A stretch of 64,000 nucleotides of DNA, taken from assembly GCA_937876315.1 (NCBI GenBank), contig CALEHQ010000042.1:62001-126000 (forward strand). The letters run 5' to 3'. The position numbers and the translations under genes were made by a program. This DNA is from an uncultured Actinomycetes bacterium (GTDB lineage Bacteria > Actinomycetota > Acidimicrobiia > Acidimicrobiales > Acidimicrobilacustridaceae). Every line of letters starts with the position of its first letter. Position 1 is the stretch's first letter. Under the pieces are notes generated by a model. The model did not search any database. It worked only from the letters and a program-made list of their open reading frames with translations, and was not told where the DNA came from. This document shows positions 9,163 through 18,116 of the stretch, piece after piece.

Positions 9163-9657
9163 ATGAGCGAGATGGAAGTACTGACCTGGTCGATGTTCGG
9201 AGAGGCCTCCCACGAATTGGCCCGCCTGATCGATGACGATGGTTTCCGGCCTGACCTGATCCTCTCCATCGCTCGTGGAGGGCTTCCGATCGGTGGAGCG
9301 CTCTCCTATTCACTCGGGATCAAGAACACCCACGTTATGAATGTGGAGTACTACACGGGCAAGGGCGAGCGTCTGGAGTTTCCCGTGATACTTCCACCAC
9401 CGCTCACACTTGTGGACATCGAATCAGCGAAGGTTCTCATCTGTGATGATGTCGCCGACACTGGCCATACGCTCAAGATGGTTGTTGAATACGTGGCATC
9501 ACAGGTTGGCGAGGTTCGCACTGCGGTTGTGTATCAGAAGCCGGAATCAGTGATCGACTGTGATTACGTCTGGAAGCACACCAACGATTGGATCGATTTC
9601 CCTTGGTCGACGAAGGCGGCACTCGTAAACCCCCACGAGTCCGACATACACGACTGA
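9163..9657 (+). CDS. Phosphoribosyltransferase (purine salvage type)
   Basis: 164 residues with the type I PRTase fold. The PRPP-binding loop is VLICDDVADTGHTL at residues 91-104 with the acidic pair Asp95-Asp96, and an N-terminal ILSIARGGLPIG loop supplies the second PRPP contact. C-terminal WIDFPW is of the kind seen in xanthine/guanine PRTases. These enzymes convert a free base plus PRPP to a nucleotide in the cytoplasm. The stop lies only 4 bases from the stop of the convergent nucleoside-type ABC permease, so import and salvage genes sit side by side. The exact base is not determined. Confidence 0.87.
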   Translation: MSEMEVLTWSMFGEASHELARLIDDDGFRPDLILSIARGGLPIGGALSYSLGIKNTHVMNVEYYTGKGERLEFPVILPPPLTLVDIESAKVLICDDVADTGHTLKMVVEYVASQVGEVRTAVVYQKPESVIDCDYVWKHTNDWIDFPWSTKAALVNPHESDIHD

Positions 9658-9661
9658 AGAC

Positions 9662-10627
9662 TTAACGCTCTTCTCTTTCGTAGGGTTTCCCGAGTGCTGC
9701 CGGTGCTCCGAGTTGTCGTCGCGCTGCTGTGTTTGAAACAACGACAAGAACCACGATCGTCATCACATAGGGCAGCGAATCAAGAAACAACTGAGGGATT
9801 TCAACCCCTCTGGCCTGAAGTGTGTAACGAAGGCTCGAGAGACCGCCAAACAAATACGCACCAACCAGCATGAGATCCGGGCGCCAGAAGCCGAAGATGA
9901 CAAGCGCTAGCGCAATCCATCCTTGGCCAAGTGTCATTCCATTTTGCCAAGTAGGCAGAATTGACAATGAGAAACACGCACCTGCGATTCCTGCAAATGC
10001 TCCACCTACGAGAACGTGTAAATACCTTGAACGCTGAACGGCGACACCAACGGAATCTGCAGTCTGTGGGGATTCGCCTACTGCTCGAAGCTGGAGACCC
10101 CATCGTGTCCGAAAGATGTAGATCGACGTGAGAACGACCAGCAGCCAAGAGAGGTAGGTCAGCAATGTTTGGTTGAACAGGATCGGGCCCAACACCGGGA
10201 GGTCCCCCCAGCCAAACAGATCCATCCTTCCGAACTGATTTGCAATCGGAGCCCGACCGAGGTCCCAAAGCCCGGCGAGATAGGAAGAAACACCAGCGAC
10301 GCCAGCAAAAATAGTCAATGCCAGACCAGAAATGATTTGGTTGACTCGCAGGGTAATCGTCAGAAAAGCATGAATGAGGGCGCCGGCAGCAGCAAAGAGC
10401 ATCGAGACGATGACTGCAAGTGGCAGAACAATGCCAGCTGGGCCATCAACTGTTGTTGCGACCCAACAACCTCCGACGGCTCCCAGAAGTATCATTCCTT
10501 CAACACCAAGATTGATGACACCGGAGCGCTCAGCGAGAATCTCCCCGAGCGCGGCATATACGAGTGGTGTGCCGTAGTAGATCGCAGCGGCAAACACCAC
10601 GATGAAGAGATTGTCGTTCATTATCAC
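9662..10627 (-). CDS. BMP-family ABC transporter permease 2
   Basis: 321 residues, hydrophobic throughout with 8-10 predicted membrane helices. It matches the BPD_transp_2 permease family of nucleoside importers (NupQ/YufQ-like): YYGTPLVYAALGEILAERSGVINLG, GLALTIFAGV and FRTRWGLQLRAVGESPQTADSVG, the cytoplasmic EAA-like loop that contacts the ATPase. The ATG overlaps the stop of permease 1 by 4 bases (ATGA), which shows translational coupling. It is the last gene of the importer operon and forms the pore with permease 1. Confidence 0.94.
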   Translation of the reverse strand: MIMNDNLFIVVFAAAIYYGTPLVYAALGEILAERSGVINLGVEGMILLGAVGGCWVATTVDGPAGIVLPLAVIVSMLFAAAGALIHAFLTITLRVNQIISGLALTIFAGVAGVSSYLAGLWDLGRAPIANQFGRMDLFGWGDLPVLGPILFNQTLLTYLSWLLVVLTSIYIFRTRWGLQLRAVGESPQTADSVGVAVQRSRYLHVLVGGAFAGIAGACFSLSILPTWQNGMTLGQGWIALALVIFGFWRPDLMLVGAYLFGGLSSLRYTLQARGVEIPQLFLDSLPYVMTIVVLVVVSNTAARRQLGAPAALGKPYEREER

Positions 10628-11751
10628 TGTGCACCAACCACGTTCGAGCTAACCCCACGAGTCCGAACGAAGCGATAGCGCATGAGCACTTCGCCGCCGA
10701 GGGTGCAAAACAAAATGAGTCCTTCAAGGATCCCGACCAGACCTGACGGAAAATCTGGTCCTTGCAGTGCGTAGCCCGCGTTCGTGATTCCACCGATAAT
10801 GATCGAAACGAAAATAACTGCGACGGGGTTCAAACGTGCGAGTGCCGCCACGACGATGCCGGCGTAACCGAATCCGGACTGCTGCATTCCCTTGGGATCA
10901 AGGATGTGTCGGAAGTTACCGACTGACGCAGCGCCTCCGAGGCCCGCCAGGGCCCCCGACACTGCGGCGACAGCAACGATCACGCGACCTGGACGCATAC
11001 CCGCATAACGAGCCGTTGTCGGTGCACCGCCAACGACACGCATTTCGTATCCGAATCGGGTCCGACGTTGCAGGACTGCAATCCATGCGGCGGTGGCGAT
11101 TCCGAGAAGAAACCCAAAAGGTACGACAAGGGATCCGATGCCGTACTCGGGCCAGAACGCAACCGGCGGTATGACTTTCCCCTTCGGGAACATTTTCCCG
11201 GTGCCCTCAAGATCGCGCCAGAACGAACTCGATTCGAAAATGAGGTAGACGGCGATCACTCCGGCGATGTAATTCAGCATGAGCGAGGTGATGATTTCGT
11301 TCGTACGCAAATAGGCACGAAGAAAACCTGGAATCGCTCCCCACAGGGCACCGCCGAGTGCGCCTGCGATGATCATCGCAGGTATAGCTATCCAAAACTG
11401 TGCATCGCGACCCAATGCAAGAGCAATACCAGAGGAAAAGATTGCTCCGATGTAGAACTGGCCCTCGCCGCCGATATTGAAAAATCCGACACGAAACGCG
11501 ACAGCTGCGCAAAGTCCGGTGAAGAGCAGTGGCGTCGCAGCAACCAAGGTTCCACTGAGCGAACCAGCGTCGAGAAAGGCTCGTTCAAGGATCCGCTGAT
11601 ACACGGAAATCGGGTTCTGACCAGTCACCAAAAGGAGCAGAGCGCCAGCAAACAACGCAGCGAAGAACGATCCGATCGGCACAGTCCAATTGATGTGGCG
11701 CGGCAAATGACTACGTGGTTCAAGACGGAATCCAGAGAATGTCGAATGCAT
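10624..11751 (-). CDS. BMP-family ABC transporter permease 1
   Basis: 375 residues, predicted inner-membrane permease of the NupP/YufP type. Features are an N-terminal first helix (FFAALFAGALLLLVTG), GTLVAATPLLFTGLCAAVAFRVG, FNIGGEGQFYIGA, LRTNEIITSLMLNYIAG and the coupling loop RTRFGYEMRVVGGAPTTARYAG. It overlaps the ATPase stop by one base (TAATG) and permease 2 by 4 bases, placing it in the middle of a tight operon: lipoprotein, ATPase, permease, permease. Confidence 0.94.
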   Translation of the reverse strand: MHSTFSGFRLEPRSHLPRHINWTVPIGSFFAALFAGALLLLVTGQNPISVYQRILERAFLDAGSLSGTLVAATPLLFTGLCAAVAFRVGFFNIGGEGQFYIGAIFSSGIALALGRDAQFWIAIPAMIIAGALGGALWGAIPGFLRAYLRTNEIITSLMLNYIAGVIAVYLIFESSSFWRDLEGTGKMFPKGKVIPPVAFWPEYGIGSLVVPFGFLLGIATAAWIAVLQRRTRFGYEMRVVGGAPTTARYAGMRPGRVIVAVAAVSGALAGLGGAASVGNFRHILDPKGMQQSGFGYAGIVVAALARLNPVAVIFVSIIIGGITNAGYALQGPDFPSGLVGILEGLILFCTLGGEVLMRYRFVRTRGVSSNVVGAQ

Positions 11752-13316
11752 TAGAAACCTTGACCCTCAACGAGGTCGGCGCCGCCCATGAGCATTCCGA
11801 TACGAGAAATATCGGCTTCAGAGGCGTCTATGCACGCAAGGACCTTTCCTTCGTACATCACTGCGATGCGGTCGGAAAGGGCCATCACTTCATCAAGGTC
11901 TTCGGACACGAGAAGGACACCGACACCTTTTGCAGCTGCATCCAGAAGAAGTTGATGAACCGTCGCGACGGCGCCCACATCGAGACCTTGAGTGGGCGAG
12001 GAAACCACCAGAACTTTGGGAGCGCCGGACATCTCACGCGCCAAAAGAACTTTCTGAACGTTTCCGCCCGACAATCGACGGGTGGGAGTTTCCGCCGACG
12101 GAGCACGCACATCGAACTGCGTCATGAGTCGATCAGCCTCGGAGGCAATGACCGAAGGCCGAAGAAACGGAGCACGCGAAATCGGCGGCCTGCGGTATCT
12201 CTTCAGAATGAGATTTTCGGCAATGGACAGATCCGGGGCGAGTCCAGTTCCGAGCCGATCCTGAGGGACATAGGCAACCCCCATACGAATGGGATGGCGA
12301 GCATCAGTACGTTCCATCGCTTCGCCGTCAATGTCTATGGAGCCACTTGTTCTGGGTCGCAGACCCGCAAGTACCTCTACAAGTTCGCGCTGTCCGTTTC
12401 CAGCTACACCGGCGATACCGAGAATCTCGCCAGCCTTCACCTGTAGCGAAACATCGGTGAGCGCAGGCCGCCCTCGATCCCCCAGCGCTGAAAGGCTGTC
12501 GACGGACAGAACTGTCGCTGCACCAGGCAGTGCGCCAATGCCTTGGCGAATCACCGACGTCACTTCTCGTCCGACCATCAGTTCGGCGAGACTTTCTCGA
12601 GAGGAGCCCCACGCCTCGACAGTCGCCACTGATCGGCCATCACGGAGCACCGTAATTCGATCAGCGATCGATGCCACCTCTCCGAGTTTGTGCGAAATAA
12701 AAATAACGCTTCTGCCCTGGCTCGCCATCGATCGCAATGTCCTAACAAGCGACTCCGCCTCGGGCGGAGTGAGGACAGCAGTCGGCTCATCCATGATGAG
12801 CACCTGCGCATCGCGGTAGAGCACTTTCAGAATTTCAACGCGTTGCTGCTCGCCCACCGAAAGCTGCCAAATCTTGGCTCGGGGATCGACGGGCATCGCA
12901 AACTGCTTCGCAAGCTCAACGATCCGAGCCTCGGCAGATTTGGTATCGAGCAGCAATCGTCGAGATGGAGGCTGTGTGCCGAGAATGATGTTCTCAGTCA
13001 CGGTGAAAGTCGGTATCAACCGAAAGTGCTGGTGAACCATCCCAATACCGGCATCAATTGCAGCCTTCGGCGACTCAAAGATGATCTCGCGATCTGCAAT
13101 CAAAAGATGACCCTCGTCGGGCCGGTACAGACCCGTGAGGATGTTCGAAAGCGTTGTCTTTCCGGCGCCGTTTTCACCAAGAAGGGCGTGTACCTCACCG
13201 ACACGCACCTCAAAGGTCACGTCCTCGTTCGCGACGACGCCCGGGAACCTCTTGGTAACGCCAAGGGCAGTCACTGCATTTGCAGTGACTGCCCCAGCTA
13301 CAGACGTTTCAGACAT
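11751..13316 (-). CDS. ABC transporter ATP-binding protein, two nucleotide-binding domains (nucleoside importer)
   Basis: 521 residues with tandem ABC domains, as in NupO/YufO and sugar importers. The first domain has Walker A GENGAGKTT, signature LSVGEQQRVEI and Walker B VLIMDEP. The second has a degenerate Walker A (GVAGNGQRE, lacking the Lys), LSGGNVQKVLLAREM and a Walker B-like VVSSPTQGLD in which the usual catalytic Glu is replaced; an asymmetric second site is usual in this family. It energises import through the two downstream permeases. The start at 13316 is 22 bases after the lipoprotein stop. Confidence 0.95.
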   Translation of the reverse strand: MSETSVAGAVTANAVTALGVTKRFPGVVANEDVTFEVRVGEVHALLGENGAGKTTLSNILTGLYRPDEGHLLIADREIIFESPKAAIDAGIGMVHQHFRLIPTFTVTENIILGTQPPSRRLLLDTKSAEARIVELAKQFAMPVDPRAKIWQLSVGEQQRVEILKVLYRDAQVLIMDEPTAVLTPPEAESLVRTLRSMASQGRSVIFISHKLGEVASIADRITVLRDGRSVATVEAWGSSRESLAELMVGREVTSVIRQGIGALPGAATVLSVDSLSALGDRGRPALTDVSLQVKAGEILGIAGVAGNGQRELVEVLAGLRPRTSGSIDIDGEAMERTDARHPIRMGVAYVPQDRLGTGLAPDLSIAENLILKRYRRPPISRAPFLRPSVIASEADRLMTQFDVRAPSAETPTRRLSGGNVQKVLLAREMSGAPKVLVVSSPTQGLDVGAVATVHQLLLDAAAKGVGVLLVSEDLDEVMALSDRIAVMYEGKVLACIDASEADISRIGMLMGGADLVEGQGF

Positions 13317-13338
13317 CTGTCGTGAACTCGGCGTTCAA

Positions 13339-14520
13339 TCAGTTCTTCAGAGTTCCGTCGATGCCCTTGACGAACCAATTCATCTCGTACAGATCTTTCT
13401 GGGACAGCGTCTGACCCTTCGTGATCTTCACTGCACCGGTCTGGTCCTGGCGGTCGCTCAGACTCCAGAACCAACCGAATGCCGCAACGACGGGACGAAT
13501 GTTGATGGAGGTGGCTCCGGCGTTCTTTGCCTTCGTCAATTCAGCATCGATAAGCGTCTTCGTATCAGCAGAGACAAGGTTGCCAAAGGTCGCAAGCGTC
13601 GTGAAACCGTCAGCAATCGTTCCGTAGTAGTTGTCCGACTTCCACGTGTTGTCATTCACTGCATTGATGCGACTGAGATAACGCGGTCCCCAGTTGTAGG
13701 TTGCGGTGGTCAGCCAAACGGAGCTGTAGGCACCGGACTGATCGGAGTCGTAGCCAACCCACGGAAGGTTGTTCGCCTTCGCAACTTCGCCTGCGGCGGG
13801 GCTGTCCTGATGCGAGAAGATCACGTCGACTCCAGCCGAAACCAGTGATTCAGCAGCCTGCTTCTCCGCAGTGGGGTTGAACCAATCGTTGGTCCAAACA
13901 ACCTTTGCGGTCGCGGCGGGGTTCACGGACTGAGCACCAAGAACGAATGCGTTGAGATGGCGGATGATCTCGGGGATCGCGAACGGCGCCTCGATACCAA
14001 TCTTGTTGTTCTTCGTAGCCTTTCCTGCGGCGATGCCCGAGAGGTACAACGTGTCCTCACCGGCACCCCAATACTCGGCGTAGTTCGCTGGGGTGGCCTT
14101 TCCAGCAGTGATGAGATCACCGGTGGCCTGTTCGAACTTCACATCCGGGTACTTCGCGGCAGCTGCTGCCATCGGCTCGGCGTAACCGTAGGACGTTGCG
14201 AAGATGATGGTGTTGCCATCTTTCACAAGGTCTTCAATGACTGGTGCAACTTCAGCCTCTTTGACATTTTCTTTGTAGGTCGTCTTTACGTTGCTGCCAA
14301 GTTCAGTCTCGGCGAACTTACGGCCATTGTCGTGCGCTTGAGTCCAGCCGCCATCGTTGGTAGGTCCGACGTAGATCCACGCGGCCTTGACCACGCTGCT
14401 GCTATCGGAATCGCTACTGCTACACGCAGTTGCTACGAGACCCACAACCGCAAGGACGGCTACGGAAAGGACGCCGGCTGTGCGAAAGCGTCGTCGTGAA
14501 TGTGAAGCTTGGGAACCCAT
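13339..14520 (-). CDS. BMP family (BmpA/TmpC-type) substrate-binding lipoprotein
   Basis: 393 residues. A basic, hydrophobic signal peptide ends in VATAC, with Cys33 as the lipidated residue, followed by a Ser/Asp-rich linker. The mature part has BMP-family features: AAWIYVGPTNDGGWTQAHDNGR, TSYGYAEPM, YLSGIAAG, IGIEAPFAIPEI and GVDVIFSHQDSPAAGE. BMP proteins mostly bind purine nucleosides. This one is first in the importer operon and preceded by a strong GAGGAG six to eight bases before ATG 14520. Binding outside the membrane delivers ligand to the permeases. Confidence 0.95.
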   Translation of the reverse strand: MGSQASHSRRRFRTAGVLSVAVLAVVGLVATACSSSDSDSSSVVKAAWIYVGPTNDGGWTQAHDNGRKFAETELGSNVKTTYKENVKEAEVAPVIEDLVKDGNTIIFATSYGYAEPMAAAAAKYPDVKFEQATGDLITAGKATPANYAEYWGAGEDTLYLSGIAAGKATKNNKIGIEAPFAIPEIIRHLNAFVLGAQSVNPAATAKVVWTNDWFNPTAEKQAAESLVSAGVDVIFSHQDSPAAGEVAKANNLPWVGYDSDQSGAYSSVWLTTATYNWGPRYLSRINAVNDNTWKSDNYYGTIADGFTTLATFGNLVSADTKTLIDAELTKAKNAGATSINIRPVVAAFGWFWSLSDRQDQTGAVKITKGQTLSQKDLYEMNWFVKGIDGTLKN

Positions 14521-14692
14521 GATCTCCTCGAGGGTGTAGGTGGTTGTACGTGTCGGTGCCCACGAGGGACTCCGCCCGCTGAAAACCTACTGCCACCTAA
14601 CTGCCCACCTGTGCATTCAATGATGACGATTGTGTTTCGGGTCAGAGCTCGGTTCGCCGCCTCTCAGGAGACGACTCCGCTAGCGTCCGAAT
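14521..14692. promoter_or_regulatory. Divergent promoter region between importer operon and GT87 gene
   Basis: 172 bases with no gene. It must hold both the promoter of the four-gene importer operon and that of the GT87 gene. Read in the minus direction it contains GTAGGT and, later, ACCTAC, which could pair in an mRNA leader, but I see no known purine riboswitch core. Confidence 0.35.
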
Positions 14693-15958
14693 GTGCCCAA
14701 TTGGCTCTTTGAGCTCATCAATCCTTGGACCACTCCGCTGGCCTTGACCGCGGGAATCATCGCTCTCGCCTGGACATGTCGGGTTCGAGGTCGTTGGCTG
14801 GCAGTCGTCGCTCTGACTGCAGCGGTCGGCGTTGCTCTCTGGCAGGCGTGGAAGTCCGGGCCACCGAATGGGCTTCTTGATCTCCAGATCTATACAAATT
14901 CCGCCCGGGCTTGGGCTGGTGGCGGCTCTCTCTATGACTACCGGGACCCAACGTTCAATCTTTCGACCACGTACCCGCCTATTGGGCCACTGCTCTTTAC
15001 CTCGCTCACTCCGCTCACCGCCGACGGCCGAGAAGTCCTCTTCACCGCGTTGAATCTTGCGGCCCTCTTCGGATGCGCCTGGTCTGTGGCAGGCCTTGCA
15101 GGGATCGACGCCGCCAAACGCTTCGAGTGGAGTTCTTGGGCATTCGTCGCTGCGACAATGACAATCCCGGTGTGGCTGACTCTCCGTCAAGGACAGATCA
15201 ATCTCATTTTGTGGCTTCTCGTTCTGGTCGACCTTGATGCAATGCGTCGATCTTCGAGATGGTCGGGGATCGGAATCGGAATCGCTACAGCCATCAAACT
15301 TGTCCCTGGGCTCTTCGTTCTTTGGCTCGGTGCCTCAAGGCGCTGGCGACCAGCCACCCGTGCAATTGGCGCGCTGGTGGCCGCAACTGCCCTCGGGTGG
15401 GCTCTCGCTCCCGCCGATTCGCTGACCTACTGGACAGAGTTGCTTTGGGAGTCCGACCGGGTTGGATCGGTAAGCGATGGTCGAAACAACTCCGCTCTCA
15501 GCGTGATCGCTCGAATTTTACAGCCGGGATCTCTCCGGAACGGCGTGTGGGTTCTAATGCTCGGCGTGGTGCTCGGCCTCGCACTCATCCGATCGGTGCG
15601 GGCGTCGCGGGCAAACGACTTCCTCGCTGTTGCCGCGATAGTCGGATGCGCGTCGGCAGTGATGAGTCCGATTTCGTGGACTCATCACCTTGGTTTTCTG
15701 CTCGTGGCTCTCGTCGCGTTCTGGATTCAAGCAACGAACAACAAAGCAAAAATATATTGCGTTGTCGCCTGGCTCTTCCTTGTCGACCCCGGCGGCCATG
15801 GCGATGACCCGTGGATGTCGACCGTTCGCGCTCTCATGTTGATCGGAGCCGTGTGCTTCACGCCAATCCGAGAACTTGAGGCCGACGAGTCGGCGGCAAC
15901 CGATCAGACGGTGACGACACCAAGCAATCGCGAAACGAACTCCGCGCTGCCTTCCTGA
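14693..15958 (+). CDS. GT87 family (DUF2029) mannosyltransferase-like membrane protein
   Basis: 421 residues with about 9-11 predicted membrane helices, a GT-C glycosyltransferase that uses polyprenyl-phosphate sugars. The first outer loop carries LLDLQIYTNSARAW with the likely catalytic Asp, followed by GGSLYDYRDPTFNLSTTYPP, typical of GT87 enzymes such as the mycobacterial PIM mannosyltransferase PimE. Later motifs are TLRQGQINLILWLLVLVDL and GIGIATAIKLVPGLF. The start is GTG at 14693 (an ATG two bases earlier is out of frame). The 3' end overlaps the convergent flavodoxin gene by 55 bases. The acceptor is unknown. Confidence 0.85.
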   Translation: MPNWLFELINPWTTPLALTAGIIALAWTCRVRGRWLAVVALTAAVGVALWQAWKSGPPNGLLDLQIYTNSARAWAGGGSLYDYRDPTFNLSTTYPPIGPLLFTSLTPLTADGREVLFTALNLAALFGCAWSVAGLAGIDAAKRFEWSSWAFVAATMTIPVWLTLRQGQINLILWLLVLVDLDAMRRSSRWSGIGIGIATAIKLVPGLFVLWLGASRRWRPATRAIGALVAATALGWALAPADSLTYWTELLWESDRVGSVSDGRNNSALSVIARILQPGSLRNGVWVLMLGVVLGLALIRSVRASRANDFLAVAAIVGCASAVMSPISWTHHLGFLLVALVAFWIQATNNKAKIYCVVAWLFLVDPGGHGDDPWMSTVRALMLIGAVCFTPIRELEADESAATDQTVTTPSNRETNSALPS

Positions 15959-16326
15959 AGTTTGTTCCGACGAATCGCCATTCCGCCGATGACCTCGGCA
16001 CCACGATCGGCGATGATCGCTTCAAGCTTCTCGAGCGTCTTTCCAGTATCGAGCGCATAGGTGCAAAAGACGGCTGCTTGCCTGCCCGCGAGGAACGGAA
16101 TCTGCGAAAGGCGCCCTGCGCTGGCTGGCTTTTGGCCAAAGAGAAACAGGCCGTCTGTCCAGCTTCCAACGATCACGAGATCTGCATTCGCCAAAGATTG
16201 GTAGTCGACATCGGTAGTCGGACTAGCAACTGCAGAAACACCATTGGCGATCAGTTCATCAACGATGTACTCAGCTGCCTTCTTCGTATTTCCAGTCAGA
16301 CTCTCGTAGATGACGATTGCGTTCAC
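15904..16326 (-). CDS. Flavodoxin-domain protein
   Basis: 140 residues from GTG 16326. YESLTGNTKKAAEYI is the phosphate-binding loop for FMN ((T/S)xTGNT), and VIVGSWTDGLFLFGQKPA resembles the aromatic loop that stacks on the isoalloxazine ring. This is a cytoplasmic electron carrier or flavodoxin-like oxidoreductase. An ATG at 16338 is in frame but the GGAGG immediately after it, 5 bases before GTG 16326, shows the GTG is the better start. It is divergent from fumarase, a 4Fe-4S enzyme, with which it might share control; that is only an inference. Confidence 0.85.
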   Translation of the reverse strand: MNAIVIYESLTGNTKKAAEYIVDELIANGVSAVASPTTDVDYQSLANADLVIVGSWTDGLFLFGQKPASAGRLSQIPFLAGRQAAVFCTYALDTGKTLEKLEAIIADRGAEVIGGMAIRRNKLQEGSAEFVSRLLGVVTV

Positions 16327-16331
16327 AGTTG

Positions 16332-16336
16332 CCTCC
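16332..16336 (-). promoter_or_regulatory. Ribosome binding site deciding the flavodoxin start
   Basis: GGAGG, read on the minus strand, with a 5-base spacer to GTG 16326. It overlaps the upstream in-frame ATG and so argues against that ATG. Confidence 0.65.
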
Positions 16337-16402
16337 ATAAGTTCTGCCTAAACCGTAGCCGAGGGTCTCAGTGCAGGTTGTCGCCGCGGGTACCGTACGG
16401 GG

Positions 16403-18040
16403 ATGGCTGAATTCGTGCATCAAGACCTTCTGCCCCTCGGGCCCGACACAACCAACTACCGACTACTCGCTACCGATGGAGTCGAAACGGTCGAGACATC
16501 AGTTGGCAACTTCCTGCGCGTTTCGCCTGAGGCAATTACGACGCTGACGTCGGCTGCCATGTTCGAGATTGCTCACTATCTACGCACCCCACATCTCCAG
16601 CAGCTCGCACACATCCTCGACGATCCAGAGGCATCTGGAAACGACCGCTTTGTCGCTCTTGACCTTCTTCGCAACGCCAATATCGCCGCTGGTGGAATTC
16701 TTCCTGGCTGCCAGGACACCGGCACCGCGATCATTAAAGCAAAGCGTGGCCAGTTCGTTCTCACCGCCGGCAATGACGAAGCTGCCATTTCACGAGGCGT
16801 CTACGACACCTATAAGAGCGACAACCTTCGCTATTCACAGATGGCTCCCCTTGACATGTATCGCGAGGTCAACACCGGCACCAACCTTCCCGCAGAAATC
16901 GAAATCAGCGCGGTTGATGGTGATGCCTACAAGTTCTTCTTCATGGCAAAAGGTGGCGGCTCTGCCAACAAGAGCTATCTGTTCCAAGAGACCAAGGCCG
17001 TTCTCAATCCGGCATCGATGCTGAAGTTCATTGCCGAGAAGATGGATCTTCTCGGTACATCTGCCTGTCCCCCGTACCACCTTGCTGTGGTTGTCGGCGG
17101 TACGTCTGCTGAGTTCGCGCTCAAGACCGCAAAGATGGCGTCGACCAAATATCTCGATGCCCTTCCGTTCGAAGGAAACGAATTCGGCCAGGGCTTCCGA
17201 GATCTCGAACTTGAAGCCGAGTTCTTAAAAGTGTCACAACAGTCCGGCATCGGAGCACAGTTCGGGGGCAAGTACTTCTGCCACGACGTTCGCGTTGTGC
17301 GACTCCCGCGTCATGGTGCTTCGTGTCCAGTTGCCATAGCGGTTTCTTGTGCCGCCGATCGTCAGGCTCTGGGCAAGATCACTGCCGATGGAATCTTTCT
17401 TGAGCAACTAGAGCACGATCCCGCCCAGTTCCTTCCCGAAGTAACCGACACCATTCTCGGGGGCGAAGTTGTTGCCATTGACTTGAACCGACCCATGTCC
17501 GAGATTCGCGAGACGCTCTCGAAGCTTCCGATCAAAACTCGACTGAGCCTCAGTGGTCCAATGGTCGTGGCTCGGGACATCGCACACGCAAAGTTGAAGG
17601 AACGCATTGACGCTGGCGAAGGACTCCCGCAGTACCTGAAAGATCACTGCGTGTATTACGCCGGACCAGCAAAGACACCCGAGGGGTACGCCTCTGGCTC
17701 ATTTGGTCCCACCACAGCTGGTCGAATGGATTCCTATGTCGACCTCTTTCAGGAGAACGGTGGCAGCTTCGTCATGCTGGCGAAGGGCAACCGCTCGAAG
17801 GCCGTCACCGAAGCGTGCAACCGCCACGGTGGTTTCTACCTCGGCTCTATCGGTGGACCTGCTGCTCGCCTCGCTCAGGACTGCATCAAGTCCGTTGAGG
17901 TTCTCGAGTATCCGGAACTCGGGATGGAAGCGGTCTGGAAGATCGAAGTCGAAGACTTCCCGGCGTTCGTCGTCGTCGACGACAAAGGCAATGACTTTTT
18001 TGAAGAAGTCATCAAGAGCCGCCCAGTCACACTTCGCTGA
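16403..18040 (+). CDS. fumA: Fumarate hydratase, class I (iron-sulfur)
   Basis: 545 residues, the full length of single-chain class I fumarases, which interconvert fumarate and malate in the citric acid cycle with a labile 4Fe-4S cluster. Motifs are [14 protein letters not shown] (cluster Cys), [31 protein letters not shown] and HGASCPVAI (further candidate cluster Cys), and in the C-terminal swivel domain [26 protein letters not shown] and [16 protein letters not shown] 16403 follows a G-rich stretch. It is divergent from the flavodoxin gene and converges with the acyl-CoA ligase. Confidence 0.96.
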   Translation: MAEFVHQDLLPLGPDTTNYRLLATDGVETVETSVGNFLRVSPEAITTLTSAAMFEIAHYLRTPHLQQLAHILDDPEASGNDRFVALDLLRNANIAAGGILPGCQDTGTAIIKAKRGQFVLTAGNDEAAISRGVYDTYKSDNLRYSQMAPLDMYREVNTGTNLPAEIEISAVDGDAYKFFFMAKGGGSANKSYLFQETKAVLNPASMLKFIAEKMDLLGTSACPPYHLAVVVGGTSAEFALKTAKMASTKYLDALPFEGNEFGQGFRDLELEAEFLKVSQQSGIGAQFGGKYFCHDVRVVRLPRHGASCPVAIAVSCAADRQALGKITADGIFLEQLEHDPAQFLPEVTDTILGGEVVAIDLNRPMSEIRETLSKLPIKTRLSLSGPMVVARDIAHAKLKERIDAGEGLPQYLKDHCVYYAGPAKTPEGYASGSFGPTTAGRMDSYVDLFQENGGSFVMLAKGNRSKAVTEACNRHGGFYLGSIGGPAARLAQDCIKSVEVLEYPELGMEAVWKIEVEDFPAFVVVDDKGNDFFEEVIKSRPVTLR

Positions 18041-18116
18041 CTCCTCTTCGCAATCTGAGATTTCCTTCTGGTTCGCCTTGATGTCAGCAGCCAAACTGGG
18101 CGACAACTGATCGAAA

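Noticed and set aside
14521-14692. Possible purine riboswitch ahead of the BMP importer operon
   Set aside because: The leader contains a possible GTAGGT/ACCTAC pairing but I cannot find the conserved core of any known purine riboswitch.
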